DNA of 60,276 bases from Clostridium chromiireducens (GTDB taxonomy: Bacteria > Bacillota > Clostridia > Clostridiales > Clostridiaceae). The stretch is taken from NCBI RefSeq assembly GCF_002029255.1, contig NZ_MZGT01000032.1:1-60276 (forward strand), given 5' to 3'. Every line of letters starts with the position of its first letter. The first letter of the stretch is position 1. The position numbers and the translations under genes are program-made. Positions 7,865 through 16,338 of the stretch are shown piece by piece. The notes below the pieces were generated by a model. It did no database searches. It was not told where the DNA came from and saw nothing but the letters and a program-made list of their open reading frames with translations.

Positions 7865-8929
7865 ATGTATGTGGAACTAAAGAATATTAACAAAAGGTTT
7901 GGAGATTATAAAGCATCTGATAATGTTAACTTTAGAATAGAGCAAGGAAAATTGATTGGTCTTTTAGGTCCTAGTGGAAGTGGTAAGACTACAATACTTA
8001 GAATGATAGCAGGCCTTGAAACTCCAGATGAAGGAGATATCATTATTAATGGGGTTAAAGTTAATGATATAGAAGCAGGAAAAAGAGGAATAGGATTTGT
8101 TTTTCAAAATTATGCTTTATTTCGTCATATGACAGTTTATGATAATATAGCTTTTGGTCTTGTAGTACAAAAAGCTAAAAAAGATTTTATATATGAAAGA
8201 GTTATGGAACTTATAGAACTTATTGGTCTTAAAGGTCTTGAAAAAAGATATCCAGGCCAATTATCTGGTGGACAAAGACAACGTGTAGCTTTTGCTAGAG
8301 CACTTGCACCAAACCCACAGCTACTATTATTGGATGAGCCTTTCGCAGCTATAGACGCAAAGGTAAGAAAAGAACTTAGAAGATGGCTTAGAGAGACTAT
8401 ATCCAAATTAGGGATAACAAGTATCTTCGTAACTCATGATCAAGATGAAGCTGTTGAAGTAGCAGATGAAATAATAATAACTAATAAAGGTAGAATTGAG
8501 CAAAAAGGAAGCCCAGTTGAGATATATAAAAATCCAAAGACTCCTTTTGTAGCACAATTTATTGGTGAATCGAATCTAATAGAAGATTATACAAAGTTAA
8601 AGGGATTTGAAGTTGTAGATCCTAAAGAAACGAAAGCAATTGTACGTCCTGAATTTATACAAATTGCTAAAAACGATAAAGAAATATTAACTCCTCTTGC
8701 AGCAGAAAAAGGAATAGTTAAAGATATTGCTTTTAGAGGAAATAACCTTGAAATAGATGTTCAGGTTGGAAATCAAATACTTTATGCATATCGTAGTTTA
8801 GAGGACGAAGAACTAAAAATTGGTGAAGAAGTTTTAGTTTTAATTCATAGAGTTTATGCATTTAATGAAAATAGTGCAAATGTTGTAGAAAATAAGATTA
8901 AAACAGAAGAAATATCTGTAGTTATATAA
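7865..8929 (+). CDS. cysA: Sulfate ABC transporter ATP-binding protein CysA
   Basis: ATPase of the sulfate importer, 354 residues. It has Walker A GPSGSGKT (35-42), signature LSGGQRQR (about 135-142) and Walker B LLLLDEPFAAID (about 155-166), plus the H-loop VTHD. A C-terminal TOBE-like regulatory domain (about 240-354) follows. The LSGGQRQRVAFARALAPNPQLLLLDEPFAAIDAKVR region, read in pieces, is diagnostic of CysA rather than other CUT1/MOI ATPases. Last gene of the transporter; about 150 nt separate it from aprA with no clear terminator, so read-through is possible. Confidence 0.95.
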   Translation: MYVELKNINKRFGDYKASDNVNFRIEQGKLIGLLGPSGSGKTTILRMIAGLETPDEGDIIINGVKVNDIEAGKRGIGFVFQNYALFRHMTVYDNIAFGLVVQKAKKDFIYERVMELIELIGLKGLEKRYPGQLSGGQRQRVAFARALAPNPQLLLLDEPFAAIDAKVRKELRRWLRETISKLGITSIFVTHDQDEAVEVADEIIITNKGRIEQKGSPVEIYKNPKTPFVAQFIGESNLIEDYTKLKGFEVVDPKETKAIVRPEFIQIAKNDKEILTPLAAEKGIVKDIAFRGNNLEIDVQVGNQILYAYRSLEDEELKIGEEVLVLIHRVYAFNENSANVVENKIKTEEISVVI

Positions 8930-9077
8930 GTATTCTTTAATAAATAAGAAAAAACGTGAAAACTTAATGACTTCAAATTTGAAGAAAATAAAAATTAGTA
9001 CTTAAAAATGCAGAAGTTAATAATTATAACTCTGTGTTTATTTAGTAAATATTGACCTTAAAAAAAGGAGATATGCT

Positions 9078-10787
9078 ATGAGTAAGAACGTTCAAGTAAA
9101 ACAATTAGAGACAGATATATTGATTATTGGCGGGGGTACTGCTGGGTGTTATGCAGCGCTAACAATACGCGAAGAAAATTCTGATGCATCCGTACTTATC
9201 CTTGAAAAAGCCAATATTAAGAGAAGCGGCTGTTTGGCAGCTGGGGTAAATGCAATCAATGCATATATAGTAAAAGGAAGAACTCCGGAAGACTATGTAG
9301 ATTATGCTAAAAAGGATGCAGATAATATTGTAAGAGAAGATTTATTACTTACAATGTCACAAGGTTTAAATAAGGTAACAAAGAAACTAGAAGATTTAGG
9401 TCTTGTTATTTTAAAGGATGAAAATGGCGAATATGTAGCTAGAGGAAATAGAAATATAAAAATTAATGGTGAAAATATTAAGCCTATTTTAGCAGATGCA
9501 GTTAAGAAACTTCCAGATGTAACAGTTATGAATCAAGTTAATGTTATTGATTATATTGTAAAAGATAATCAAATCCTTGGAGCATTTGCAGTTAATGTTG
9601 AGGAAGAAATTCTATATAAAATTAAAGCAAAAAAGGTAATATGTGCAACTGGTGGAGCCGCTGGTCTTTATAAGCCTAATAACCCAGGGTTCTCAAGACA
9701 TAAAATGTGGTATCCTCCATTTAATACTGGGGCAGGATATGCCATGGGTATAAAATCAGGAGCTGAAATGACTACTTTTGAAATGAGATTCATTGCTCTA
9801 AGATGCAAAGATACAATTGCACCTACAGGCACAATTGCACAAGGGGTAGGGGCAAAGCAAGTAAATTCAAAAGGTGAAGTATATGAAACAAAATATGGAT
9901 TAACTACATCTGAAAGAGTTTATGGTACAGTAAAGGAAAACCAAGAAGGTAGAGGACCTTGTTATTTAAGAACAGAAGGTATTAGCTCTGCTCAAGATGA
10001 GGAATTAAAGAAAGCATATTTAAATATGGCACCTAGCCAAACATTAAAATGGTTAGAATCAGGAAGAAATCCAAGTGAGCAAAATGTAGAAATTGAAGGA
10101 ACAGAACCATACATAGTAGGAGGACATACTGCTAGTGGATACTGGATTGATACTAAAAGAGAAACAACAATAAAAGGTCTTTATGCAGCTGGTGATGTGG
10201 CTGGTGGATGCCCACAAAAATATGTCACAGGCGCATTAGTAGAAGGTGAAATCGCAGCTAAGGCAGCAGTAGAAGCAATAAGTGGTGATGGAAATAATAA
10301 TATTACTTTATCAAAAGCTGAAGAAGTTTCACTTATAGAGAAAAAGAAAGCAGAAGTTGAAAAAGTATTAAATTCTGAAAATCAGGTATTTAATGTAGAG
10401 CAGCTTGAAGAAGCAATGCAAAAGGTAATGGATACCTATGCAGGTGGTATTGGAAGCAGTTATCAATTTAATGAGAAACAGCTTGAACTTGCTGCTGAGA
10501 AAATTGAGCAAATTGAGAAATTAAGCGAGAATCTGCATGCGGAAGATATGCATGAATTGATGTTTGTATATGAGCTTAAAGAGAGACTTATTATTTGTAA
10601 ATCAGTAATTGCTCACTTAAAGGCAAGAAAAGAAACTAGATGGCATAGCTTTGCAGAAAATCTTGATTATCCAGAAAAAAGCAATGAATGGCTTAAGTAT
10701 GTTAACTCAAAGCTTATAGATGGTAAACTTACAATGTTATATAGAGATTTAGTGGGAAGAGGTGAAACATATGAGCATAGCAATTAA
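9078..10787 (+). CDS. aprA: Adenylylsulfate reductase alpha subunit (AprA-type flavoprotein)
   Basis: FAD enzyme expected to reduce APS to sulfite and AMP with AprB. The N-terminal Rossmann motif GGGTAG lies at residues 18-23. The fumarate-reductase/AprA fold is seen through KVICATGGAAGLYKPNN and the FAD-binding GLYAAGDVAGGCPQKYVTGALVEGE segment (in pieces). At 569 residues it is shorter than the well-known dissimilatory AprA proteins (over 600). Context (sulfate importer before, ATP sulfurylase after) points to assimilatory sulfate reduction. No CysH/PAPS reductase or APS kinase is seen in the window. It overlaps aprB by 17 bp. Confidence 0.88.
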   Translation: MSKNVQVKQLETDILIIGGGTAGCYAALTIREENSDASVLILEKANIKRSGCLAAGVNAINAYIVKGRTPEDYVDYAKKDADNIVREDLLLTMSQGLNKVTKKLEDLGLVILKDENGEYVARGNRNIKINGENIKPILADAVKKLPDVTVMNQVNVIDYIVKDNQILGAFAVNVEEEILYKIKAKKVICATGGAAGLYKPNNPGFSRHKMWYPPFNTGAGYAMGIKSGAEMTTFEMRFIALRCKDTIAPTGTIAQGVGAKQVNSKGEVYETKYGLTTSERVYGTVKENQEGRGPCYLRTEGISSAQDEELKKAYLNMAPSQTLKWLESGRNPSEQNVEIEGTEPYIVGGHTASGYWIDTKRETTIKGLYAAGDVAGGCPQKYVTGALVEGEIAAKAAVEAISGDGNNNITLSKAEEVSLIEKKKAEVEKVLNSENQVFNVEQLEEAMQKVMDTYAGGIGSSYQFNEKQLELAAEKIEQIEKLSENLHAEDMHELMFVYELKERLIICKSVIAHLKARKETRWHSFAENLDYPEKSNEWLKYVNSKLIDGKLTMLYRDLVGRGETYEHSN

Positions 10788-11088
10788 TAAAAATAAATGC
10801 ATAGGATGCAAAAGATGTTTAGCTGTGTGTCCAGGAAGTCTTATAAAATCAACTGACGATGGAAAGAAAGTATATATAAAATATCCTAAGGATTGTTGGG
10901 GATGCTCTTCTTGTATAAAAGAATGCCCTACAGGTTCAATTTCATTATATCTAGGAGCAGATATGGGTGGAAGAGGAAGCAGACTTACAGTTGAATTAAA
11001 AGATGATATTGCAGACTGGAAGATTGAAGAAATTGATGGGAAAGAGCATTCAATTAAGATAAATCGTAAAGATTCAAATCAATATTGA
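10771..11088 (+). CDS. aprB: Adenylylsulfate reductase beta subunit, two [4Fe-4S] ferredoxin
   Basis: Electron-transfer partner of AprA, about 105 residues. Two cluster motifs are visible: C-I-G-C-K-R-C-L-A-V-C-P and C-W-G-C-S-S-C-I-K-E-C-P. The second has the tryptophan known from AprB. The C-terminal tail is short, unlike the long wrapping tail of dissimilatory AprB. An in-frame GTG at 10762 lies inside the ribosome binding site GAGGTGA, so ATG 10771 is chosen. The start overlaps the end of aprA, implying translational coupling and a 1:1 complex. Confidence 0.88.
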   Translation: MSIAINKNKCIGCKRCLAVCPGSLIKSTDDGKKVYIKYPKDCWGCSSCIKECPTGSISLYLGADMGGRGSRLTVELKDDIADWKIEEIDGKEHSIKINRKDSNQY

Positions 11089-11176
11089 TAAAAAACATAT
11101 GAAAAATAATATTACTTTTTCATGTATTTTAGATAAATTTTTAGAATTTTAATTAAGATAATAGGGGGACTAATAT

Positions 11177-12076
11177 ATGAGTGAATTATCACATCTTGAT
11201 AAATTAGAAGCAGAAGCAATTTATATTATTAGAGAAGTAGCTGCAGAATGCGAAAAGCCAGTAATGTTATATTCTATTGGTAAAGACAGTTCAGTTATGC
11301 TGCATCTTGCAATGAAGGCATTTTATCCTGAAAAGCCGCCATTCCCTTTCATGCATATTGATACAACATGGAAGTTTAAAGAAATGGTAGAATTCCGTGA
11401 TAGAAAAGCAAAAGAATTAGGAATAGAAATGATTGTCCATTCAAATGAGGAGGGTATTAAGCAAGGAATTAATCCTCTTGAGCATGGTTCAGCGTATACT
11501 GATATTATGAAGACGCAAGCTTTAAAACAAGGTTTGAGTAAATATGGATTTACAGCAGCCTTTGGTGGTGGACGTCGTGATGAAGAAAAATCTCGTGCGA
11601 AAGAAAGAATTTTCTCTTTCAGAAATGAAGCACAAGCATGGGATCCTAAAAATCAAAGACCAGAAATGTGGAAACTTTATAATACTAAAATAAATAAAGG
11701 CGAAAGTATGAGAGTTTTCCCAATCTCAAATTGGACTGAAAATGATATATGGCAATATATAAAACGTGAAAATATTGATATCGTGCCTTTATATTTTGCA
11801 AAAGAAAGACCGTGCATTGAGCGTGATGGCAATATTATCATGGTGGATGATGATAGATTAAAGCTATTACCAGGAGAAAAGGTTGAACATAAAATAATAA
11901 GATTTAGAACACTTGGATGTTATCCATTAACAGGTGGTTTTGAATCAGATGCAGTTACTTTAGATGCGATTATTGAGGAAACCCTTAGTGCCGTATCATC
12001 TGAAAGAACAACTAGAGTTATAGATAGTGAAGCAGCAGGTAGTATGGAAAGAAGAAAGAGAGAGGGGTATTTCTAA
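11177..12076 (+). CDS. cysD: Sulfate adenylyltransferase subunit 2 (CysD)
   Basis: Catalytic ATP-PPi hydrolase-like subunit of ATP sulfurylase, which makes APS from sulfate and ATP. 299 residues, normal length. The PP-loop [12 protein letters not shown] (about 33-44) and the family signature [20 protein letters not shown] (about 130-149) are present. [17 protein letters not shown] and [10 protein letters not shown] near the C-terminus also match CysD. It sits 88 bp after aprB, behind a weak ATGAAAAA/TTTTTCAT hairpin (about 11100-11130), and is 1 bp from cysN. Confidence 0.96.
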   Translation: MSELSHLDKLEAEAIYIIREVAAECEKPVMLYSIGKDSSVMLHLAMKAFYPEKPPFPFMHIDTTWKFKEMVEFRDRKAKELGIEMIVHSNEEGIKQGINPLEHGSAYTDIMKTQALKQGLSKYGFTAAFGGGRRDEEKSRAKERIFSFRNEAQAWDPKNQRPEMWKLYNTKINKGESMRVFPISNWTENDIWQYIKRENIDIVPLYFAKERPCIERDGNIIMVDDDRLKLLPGEKVEHKIIRFRTLGCYPLTGGFESDAVTLDAIIEETLSAVSSERTTRVIDSEAAGSMERRKREGYF

Positions 12077-12077
12077 G

Positions 12078-13766
12078 ATGAAGAGCTTATTAAAGTTTAT
12101 AACATGTGGTAGCGTAGATGACGGAAAGTCTACTCTTATTGGGCATATTTTGTATGATTCGAAGCTTTTATACGCAGATCAAGAAAAAGCTTTAGAATTG
12201 GATAGTAAGGTTGGTAGCAGAGGAGGAGCAATAGACTATTCTCTACTATTAGATGGTTTAATGGCGGAGCGTGAGCAAGGAATTACAATAGACGTTGCAT
12301 ACCGTTATTTTACAACTGATAACAGAAGTTTTATAGTAGCAGATACTCCAGGGCATGAAGAATATACTAGAAACATGGCAGTAGGAGCATCCTTTGCAGA
12401 GCTTGCTATTATATTATTAGATGCAAAGCAAGGTGTACTTGTTCAAACAAGAAGACATGCAAGAATTTGTTCTTTAATGGGTGTAAAACATTTTGTATTT
12501 GCAGTTAATAAAATAGATTTAGTAGATTATAATCATGAAAGATTTCTAGAAATCGAAGAGCAAATTAAAGAATTAGTAAAAGAACTTTCGTTAGAAAATG
12601 TTCATATAATTCCAGTATCAGCTACAGAAGGGGATAATGTTACAAAGAAGTCAGCAAATACTCCATGGTATAGTGGGGAAGCACTTTTAACACATCTAGA
12701 AAATGTAGAGATTGATAATAAATCAGAAGAAGGTTTCTATATGCCAGTTCAAAGGGTATGTAGACCAAATCATACTTTTAGAGGGTTCCAAGGGGAAATT
12801 GAAGCTGGAAGTATTGCAGTAGGAGATGAAATCACAACACTTCCTAGCAATGAGAAAGCATTAGTAAAAAGTATTCATGTTACTGATAAGGAATCACAAA
12901 GTGCTGGGCAAGGGCAGGCTGTCACAATACAGCTTAATAAAGAAGTAGATGTATCAAGAGGCTGTGTACTTACAAAAGGAACTAGCATTGCTCCAAGCAA
13001 ACTGCTTAGTGCAAAAATTCTTTGGATGGATGATTCAGAATTAACAGCAGGTAAAGAGTACTTTGTAAAAGTAGGAACTAAGATGTTAACTGGTGTTGTT
13101 ACAGATGTAAAGTATAAAATCGATGTAAACACAGGTGAGCATTTACCAACTGGTTATTTAACAAAAAATGAAATAGCAGCATGTGATATTTTACTTTCAG
13201 AAAAAATAGTTGTTGATGAGTTCGATGCACATAAAACTTTAGGAGAACTTATTTTAATAGATCGTATTACTAACATGACATCAGCTTGTGGTGTTATAGA
13301 AGATGTTCATAATAATGATGCTAAAAATGGAAAGTTTGCTTTTGAATATAATGAATTAAAAGCAAGAGGAGATATTTTTGAAGAATTCTATTATGATACA
13401 GAAACTTTATCTATCTTCAAATATAAACCAGAAGAAAAAACTTACACTGTAGGTAATGAGCTTCCAATAAAAGGTGATAGTTATGAATATCCAGAGAATT
13501 TTGATTTACTAGTTCTTCGTGATGGAGTAGCAATTGAAGTTCGTGATAAGAAAATTGCTAACATTAATTCAATCGATGATTATAAGTATCAAGAAGTTCC
13601 AGTTATAAATGGTAGAGGATTTGAAGTTAAGGTAAATTCTAATGAGGAAGTTACAACATTCTTAAATGAATATAAAGAAACTAACGAAAAAACTCTAGGT
13701 GATTTCTTGAATAAATGGGTTAAATTTGAAACTTATAGAAAAGTAGTTTTTCACAGCACTAACTAG
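12078..13766 (+). CDS. cysN: Sulfate adenylyltransferase GTPase subunit (CysN) with extended C-terminus
   Basis: GTPase subunit that drives APS synthesis with CysD. EF-Tu-like G domain with G1 GSVDDGKST (residues 10-18), G3 DTPGHEEY and G4 NKID, then two beta-barrel domains ending near LGELILIDRITNMTSACGVI (about 397-416). A further 140-odd residues follow, where bifunctional CysNC proteins carry APS kinase. No P-loop kinase motif is seen there, so this is a different, unassigned C-terminal domain. An in-frame ATG at 12027 inside cysD lacks a ribosome binding site. AGAGGGG (12061-) supports ATG 12078. 562 residues versus about 475 in E. coli. Confidence 0.93.
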   Translation: MKSLLKFITCGSVDDGKSTLIGHILYDSKLLYADQEKALELDSKVGSRGGAIDYSLLLDGLMAEREQGITIDVAYRYFTTDNRSFIVADTPGHEEYTRNMAVGASFAELAIILLDAKQGVLVQTRRHARICSLMGVKHFVFAVNKIDLVDYNHERFLEIEEQIKELVKELSLENVHIIPVSATEGDNVTKKSANTPWYSGEALLTHLENVEIDNKSEEGFYMPVQRVCRPNHTFRGFQGEIEAGSIAVGDEITTLPSNEKALVKSIHVTDKESQSAGQGQAVTIQLNKEVDVSRGCVLTKGTSIAPSKLLSAKILWMDDSELTAGKEYFVKVGTKMLTGVVTDVKYKIDVNTGEHLPTGYLTKNEIAACDILLSEKIVVDEFDAHKTLGELILIDRITNMTSACGVIEDVHNNDAKNGKFAFEYNELKARGDIFEEFYYDTETLSIFKYKPEEKTYTVGNELPIKGDSYEYPENFDLLVLRDGVAIEVRDKKIANINSIDDYKYQEVPVINGRGFEVKVNSNEEVTTFLNEYKETNEKTLGDFLNKWVKFETYRKVVFHSTN

Positions 13767-13787
13767 AAGATATAATAACTAAAAATA

Positions 13788-13830
13788 AAAAAGTATTAAT
13801 GGGTTTTTAACCTATTAATACTTTTTATTT
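13788..13830 (+). terminator. Terminator after cysN
   Basis: AAAAAGTATTAA (13789-13800) and TTAATACTTTTT (13816-13827) form a 12-bp stem, with inner GGGTTTTTAACC-like pairing and a TTTTTATTTTT tail. It closes the sulfate assimilation region. From 13830 to 14090 I see no gene or clear element. Confidence 0.85.
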
Positions 13831-14090
13831 TTAGTGAAAATCTATGTAATAAAATAATTGATGTATACATGACAATTCAAATTTAGTTTAAGAATGTGTC
13901 AATTTTTTTAGCTGTAATGAGAATTTGAACTTATGTATAGAATGCATGCCTATCAAAAGTTAATCAATACATTAATATATCAAAATAATCTTAGGTTATA
14001 ATTTAAAATATACCTATAAATAATTCGATAGCTTGAAATAAGTACACTAATTTGTGGTAAAATAAATATAGATAACTAGAATATGAATTT

Positions 14091-14328
14091 AACTTATACT
14101 TTGCAATAAATACATACTAGAAAGTAGAAACATTTTTGTGCAGCAGGCATTTGAAAATGAGCTGTTAAAAGAGCTTAATTGTAGGTTGTTCCACTAATGC
14201 TTGTCACAATGCAATTGGGAGCAAGCATTAGTGGTGCAACCTGCAATTTAGCTCTTTCAGCGAAATTTTCATAGTCCTGCGAAACAACAATGTTTCTACT
14301 TTCGGTGAATTTATTGCATAAGTTTAGG
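14091..14328 (-). repeat. Long-hairpin repeat family, copy A
   Basis: An imperfect palindrome about 238 bp long. Outer arms AACTTAT..TTGCAATAAAT and ATTTATTGCA.AAGTT are followed by GAAAGTAGAAACA (14120-14132) paired with TGTTTCTACTTTC (14291-14303), then AAAGAGCT/AGCTCTTT. The core is GTTGTTCC (14185-14192) facing GGTGCAAC (14233-14240). Read on the minus strand this is GTTGCACC ... GGAACAAC, the same core as copies C and F. The apical stem CCACTAATGCTTG is 13 bp. No ORF of note and no T-run. Confidence 0.85.
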
Positions 14329-14377
14329 CTATATTTTGTTTACGTATAGGGAATTTTTTACGAAAGGATAAAATGTT

Positions 14378-15292
14378 ATGGAGATTATTACTACAATAGT
14401 TGGGCAAGTAGGCATTATGTATGTATTAATGGCTATTGGATTTATTGTCTACAGAAAAGAATTAATTAATGAAGAAGGAGCTAAACAAATATCGAATTTG
14501 TTGGTTTGGGTGATTAATCCACTAATAATGCTGACTCGTTATCAGATGGAATTTTCAATAGATAAATTAAAGGAGCTTGGGATTTCCTTTATAGTTTCTT
14601 TATTTGCAATGCTTTTGGGATTTTTAATTGGAAGGATTATTTTTAAGAGAGAGCAACGAATCGATAAATTTGCCATTGGATTTGCTAATGCAGGATTCAT
14701 TGGGATACCATTGGTAACCAGTATAATGGGGATAGATAAAGTTTTCTTCTTATCAGCATACCTGGTTTGTTTTAATATATTAAGTTATACATATGGGATA
14801 TACATGGTATCAAATAATAAGAATCTAGTTACGGTAAAGAGTGTATTATTAAATCCAGGAATTATTGCTGTAGCACTCGGTTTATTAGTTTTTATTTCTC
14901 CAATAAAAATTCCAAAACTTATATATGATGCATTTAATTTAGTAGGGGAAACTAATACACCTATAGCTATGATTTTGCTTGGTACGTATATCGCAAGATC
15001 TAAAATTATTACGCTATTTAACGATGGACATGCTTATTTTGTTGCATCTGTAAAATTGATAATAATTCCAATAATAATGATTATATTATTTAAGTTTTTA
15101 CCTTCATCTTTATCGGAAATAAAAAAAGTAGTATTGATAGCTATGTCTACACCAGTAGGGCTCACTGTACCAATGTTTTCTCAGATGTATGGTGGAGATT
15201 ATGAATACGGAGCAAAGTTAGTGGGACTAAGCACGTTATTGTCATTAGTTACAATACCAATAATTTTATACATTGCTAATATTGTTTGGTGA
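14378..15292 (+). CDS. AEC family transporter (auxin efflux carrier-like)
   Basis: A 304-residue membrane protein with about ten hydrophobic helices. It has the AEC pattern of an N-terminal five-helix half (residues 5-150) with NLLVWVINPLIMLTRYQ and GFANAGFIGIPLV, and a second half with TNTPIAMILLGTYIA and MSTPVGLTVPMFSQMYGGD. Bacterial AEC members export or exchange organic acids (malate, malonate) or amino acid derivatives. The substrate here cannot be told. It is a single gene between copy A of the hairpin repeat and the convergent dedA gene. Confidence 0.9.
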   Translation: MEIITTIVGQVGIMYVLMAIGFIVYRKELINEEGAKQISNLLVWVINPLIMLTRYQMEFSIDKLKELGISFIVSLFAMLLGFLIGRIIFKREQRIDKFAIGFANAGFIGIPLVTSIMGIDKVFFLSAYLVCFNILSYTYGIYMVSNNKNLVTVKSVLLNPGIIAVALGLLVFISPIKIPKLIYDAFNLVGETNTPIAMILLGTYIARSKIITLFNDGHAYFVASVKLIIIPIIMIILFKFLPSSLSEIKKVVLIAMSTPVGLTVPMFSQMYGGDYEYGAKLVGLSTLLSLVTIPIILYIANIVW

Positions 15293-15404
15293 AAAAAAGT
15301 AAGTTTAAGTGAAGTGGATTATTGGATATATAAAGATAAGTCTAAGACGAAATTATCCTAATAAGATGAATAATTAATAGAATAAGATTTACAATTTTAA
15401 ATAT

Positions 15405-15444
15405 ATACAGACCAGAAAGATACGCTTCTTTTTCTGGTCTGTAT
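15405..15444. terminator. Hairpin between convergent AEC and dedA genes
   Basis: ATACAGACCAGAAA (15405-15418) and TTTCTGGTCTGTAT (15431-15444) form a 14-bp perfect stem with a 12-nt loop. No strong T-run follows on either side, but its place between convergent genes suits a shared terminator. Confidence 0.65.
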
Positions 15445-15465
15445 TGCATTAAAAATAATTATATA

Positions 15466-16107
15466 CTAGTTTGTTCTTCTTCTTTTTAACAGTGTTGTAA
15501 TTATAGCTGGAGATATTGAAATTAAAACAATTAATATAATCACAATTTCAAAGTTATTCGCAACAATAGGTATATTACCGAAAAAATAACCGCCAATAAT
15601 AAATAAAGCTACCCAAGGGATGCTACCTATCATGTTGTATATTATAAAGTTGCTAAATTGTACACCAGCTGTGCCAGCAATAAAAGGTATGAAAGTTCGT
15701 ACTAGGGGAATAAACTTAGCAATAATTATTGTTTTACCTCCATAAGTATCATAAAAGGTTTGAGCTTTTTCTATATGCTTTTTATTAAAGATTATAGAAT
15801 TATTGTTTTTAAAAATTTTTGTCCCAAAGCGTTTTCCAATATAGTAATTTACGCATTCTCCTATAATATTTGAGATGACTAATATAAAAGTTATTTTTTC
15901 AATGTCTAATGCTCCTTTTGACGCTAAAGTTCCTGTAACAAATAATAGTGATTCTTCAGGAAGAAAAGGTGCCATAAATAGGCCAGTTTCACAAAATACA
16001 ATAGTAGACAAAAACAGGTAAGTATAATTATTGTAATTTCTTACGAATTCTGTTAGAAAAGTATCAATAGATAGTGAAAGGGGTAAACTGTAAAAAAACA
16101 TTATCAT
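15466..16107 (-). CDS. DedA family membrane protein
   Basis: A 213-residue DedA/SNARE-associated (VTT) protein. The hallmark E-T-G-L-F-M-A-P-F-L-P-E-E-S-L-L-F-V-T-G loop (about 40-59) is complete. G-x-x-x-G-Y-x-x-G type and F-I-P-L-V-R-T-F-I-P-F-I-A-G segments (about 131-144) carry the conserved Arg. Members are likely lipid scramblases or flippases (undecaprenyl phosphate or phosphatidylethanolamine), with effects on envelope homeostasis. The minus-strand SD AAGGAG precedes ATG 16107; ATG 16101 is an alternative. It is divergent from the DUF2156 gene, with about 230 bp of promoter DNA between. Confidence 0.93.
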   Translation of the reverse strand: MIMFFYSLPLSLSIDTFLTEFVRNYNNYTYLFLSTIVFCETGLFMAPFLPEESLLFVTGTLASKGALDIEKITFILVISNIIGECVNYYIGKRFGTKIFKNNNSIIFNKKHIEKAQTFYDTYGGKTIIIAKFIPLVRTFIPFIAGTAGVQFSNFIIYNMIGSIPWVALFIIGGYFFGNIPIVANNFEIVIILIVLISISPAIITTLLKRRRTN

Positions 16108-16338
16108 AGAACTCCTTTTTATTTTACTTTAGTGATTTAATTCAAAAATATAAGTAGTCATAAACAAGATAAGGAAAATGTAGAATTATAATTTATATTG
16201 TCATTATATATGAACATACAATATAATATAGATTATACAGGATAGTTTACTGATATTCTACTATGTGGTCTATACTATTTTTAGATAAAATTTAATGAGG
16301 ACTATATATTTTTCAAAAGATTATTTTTGGGAGGGACT

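Noticed and set aside
12027..12077. Earlier CysN start inside cysD
   Set aside because: No ribosome binding site; the extra residues are only cysD sequence read in another frame, and ATG 12078 begins the conserved region.
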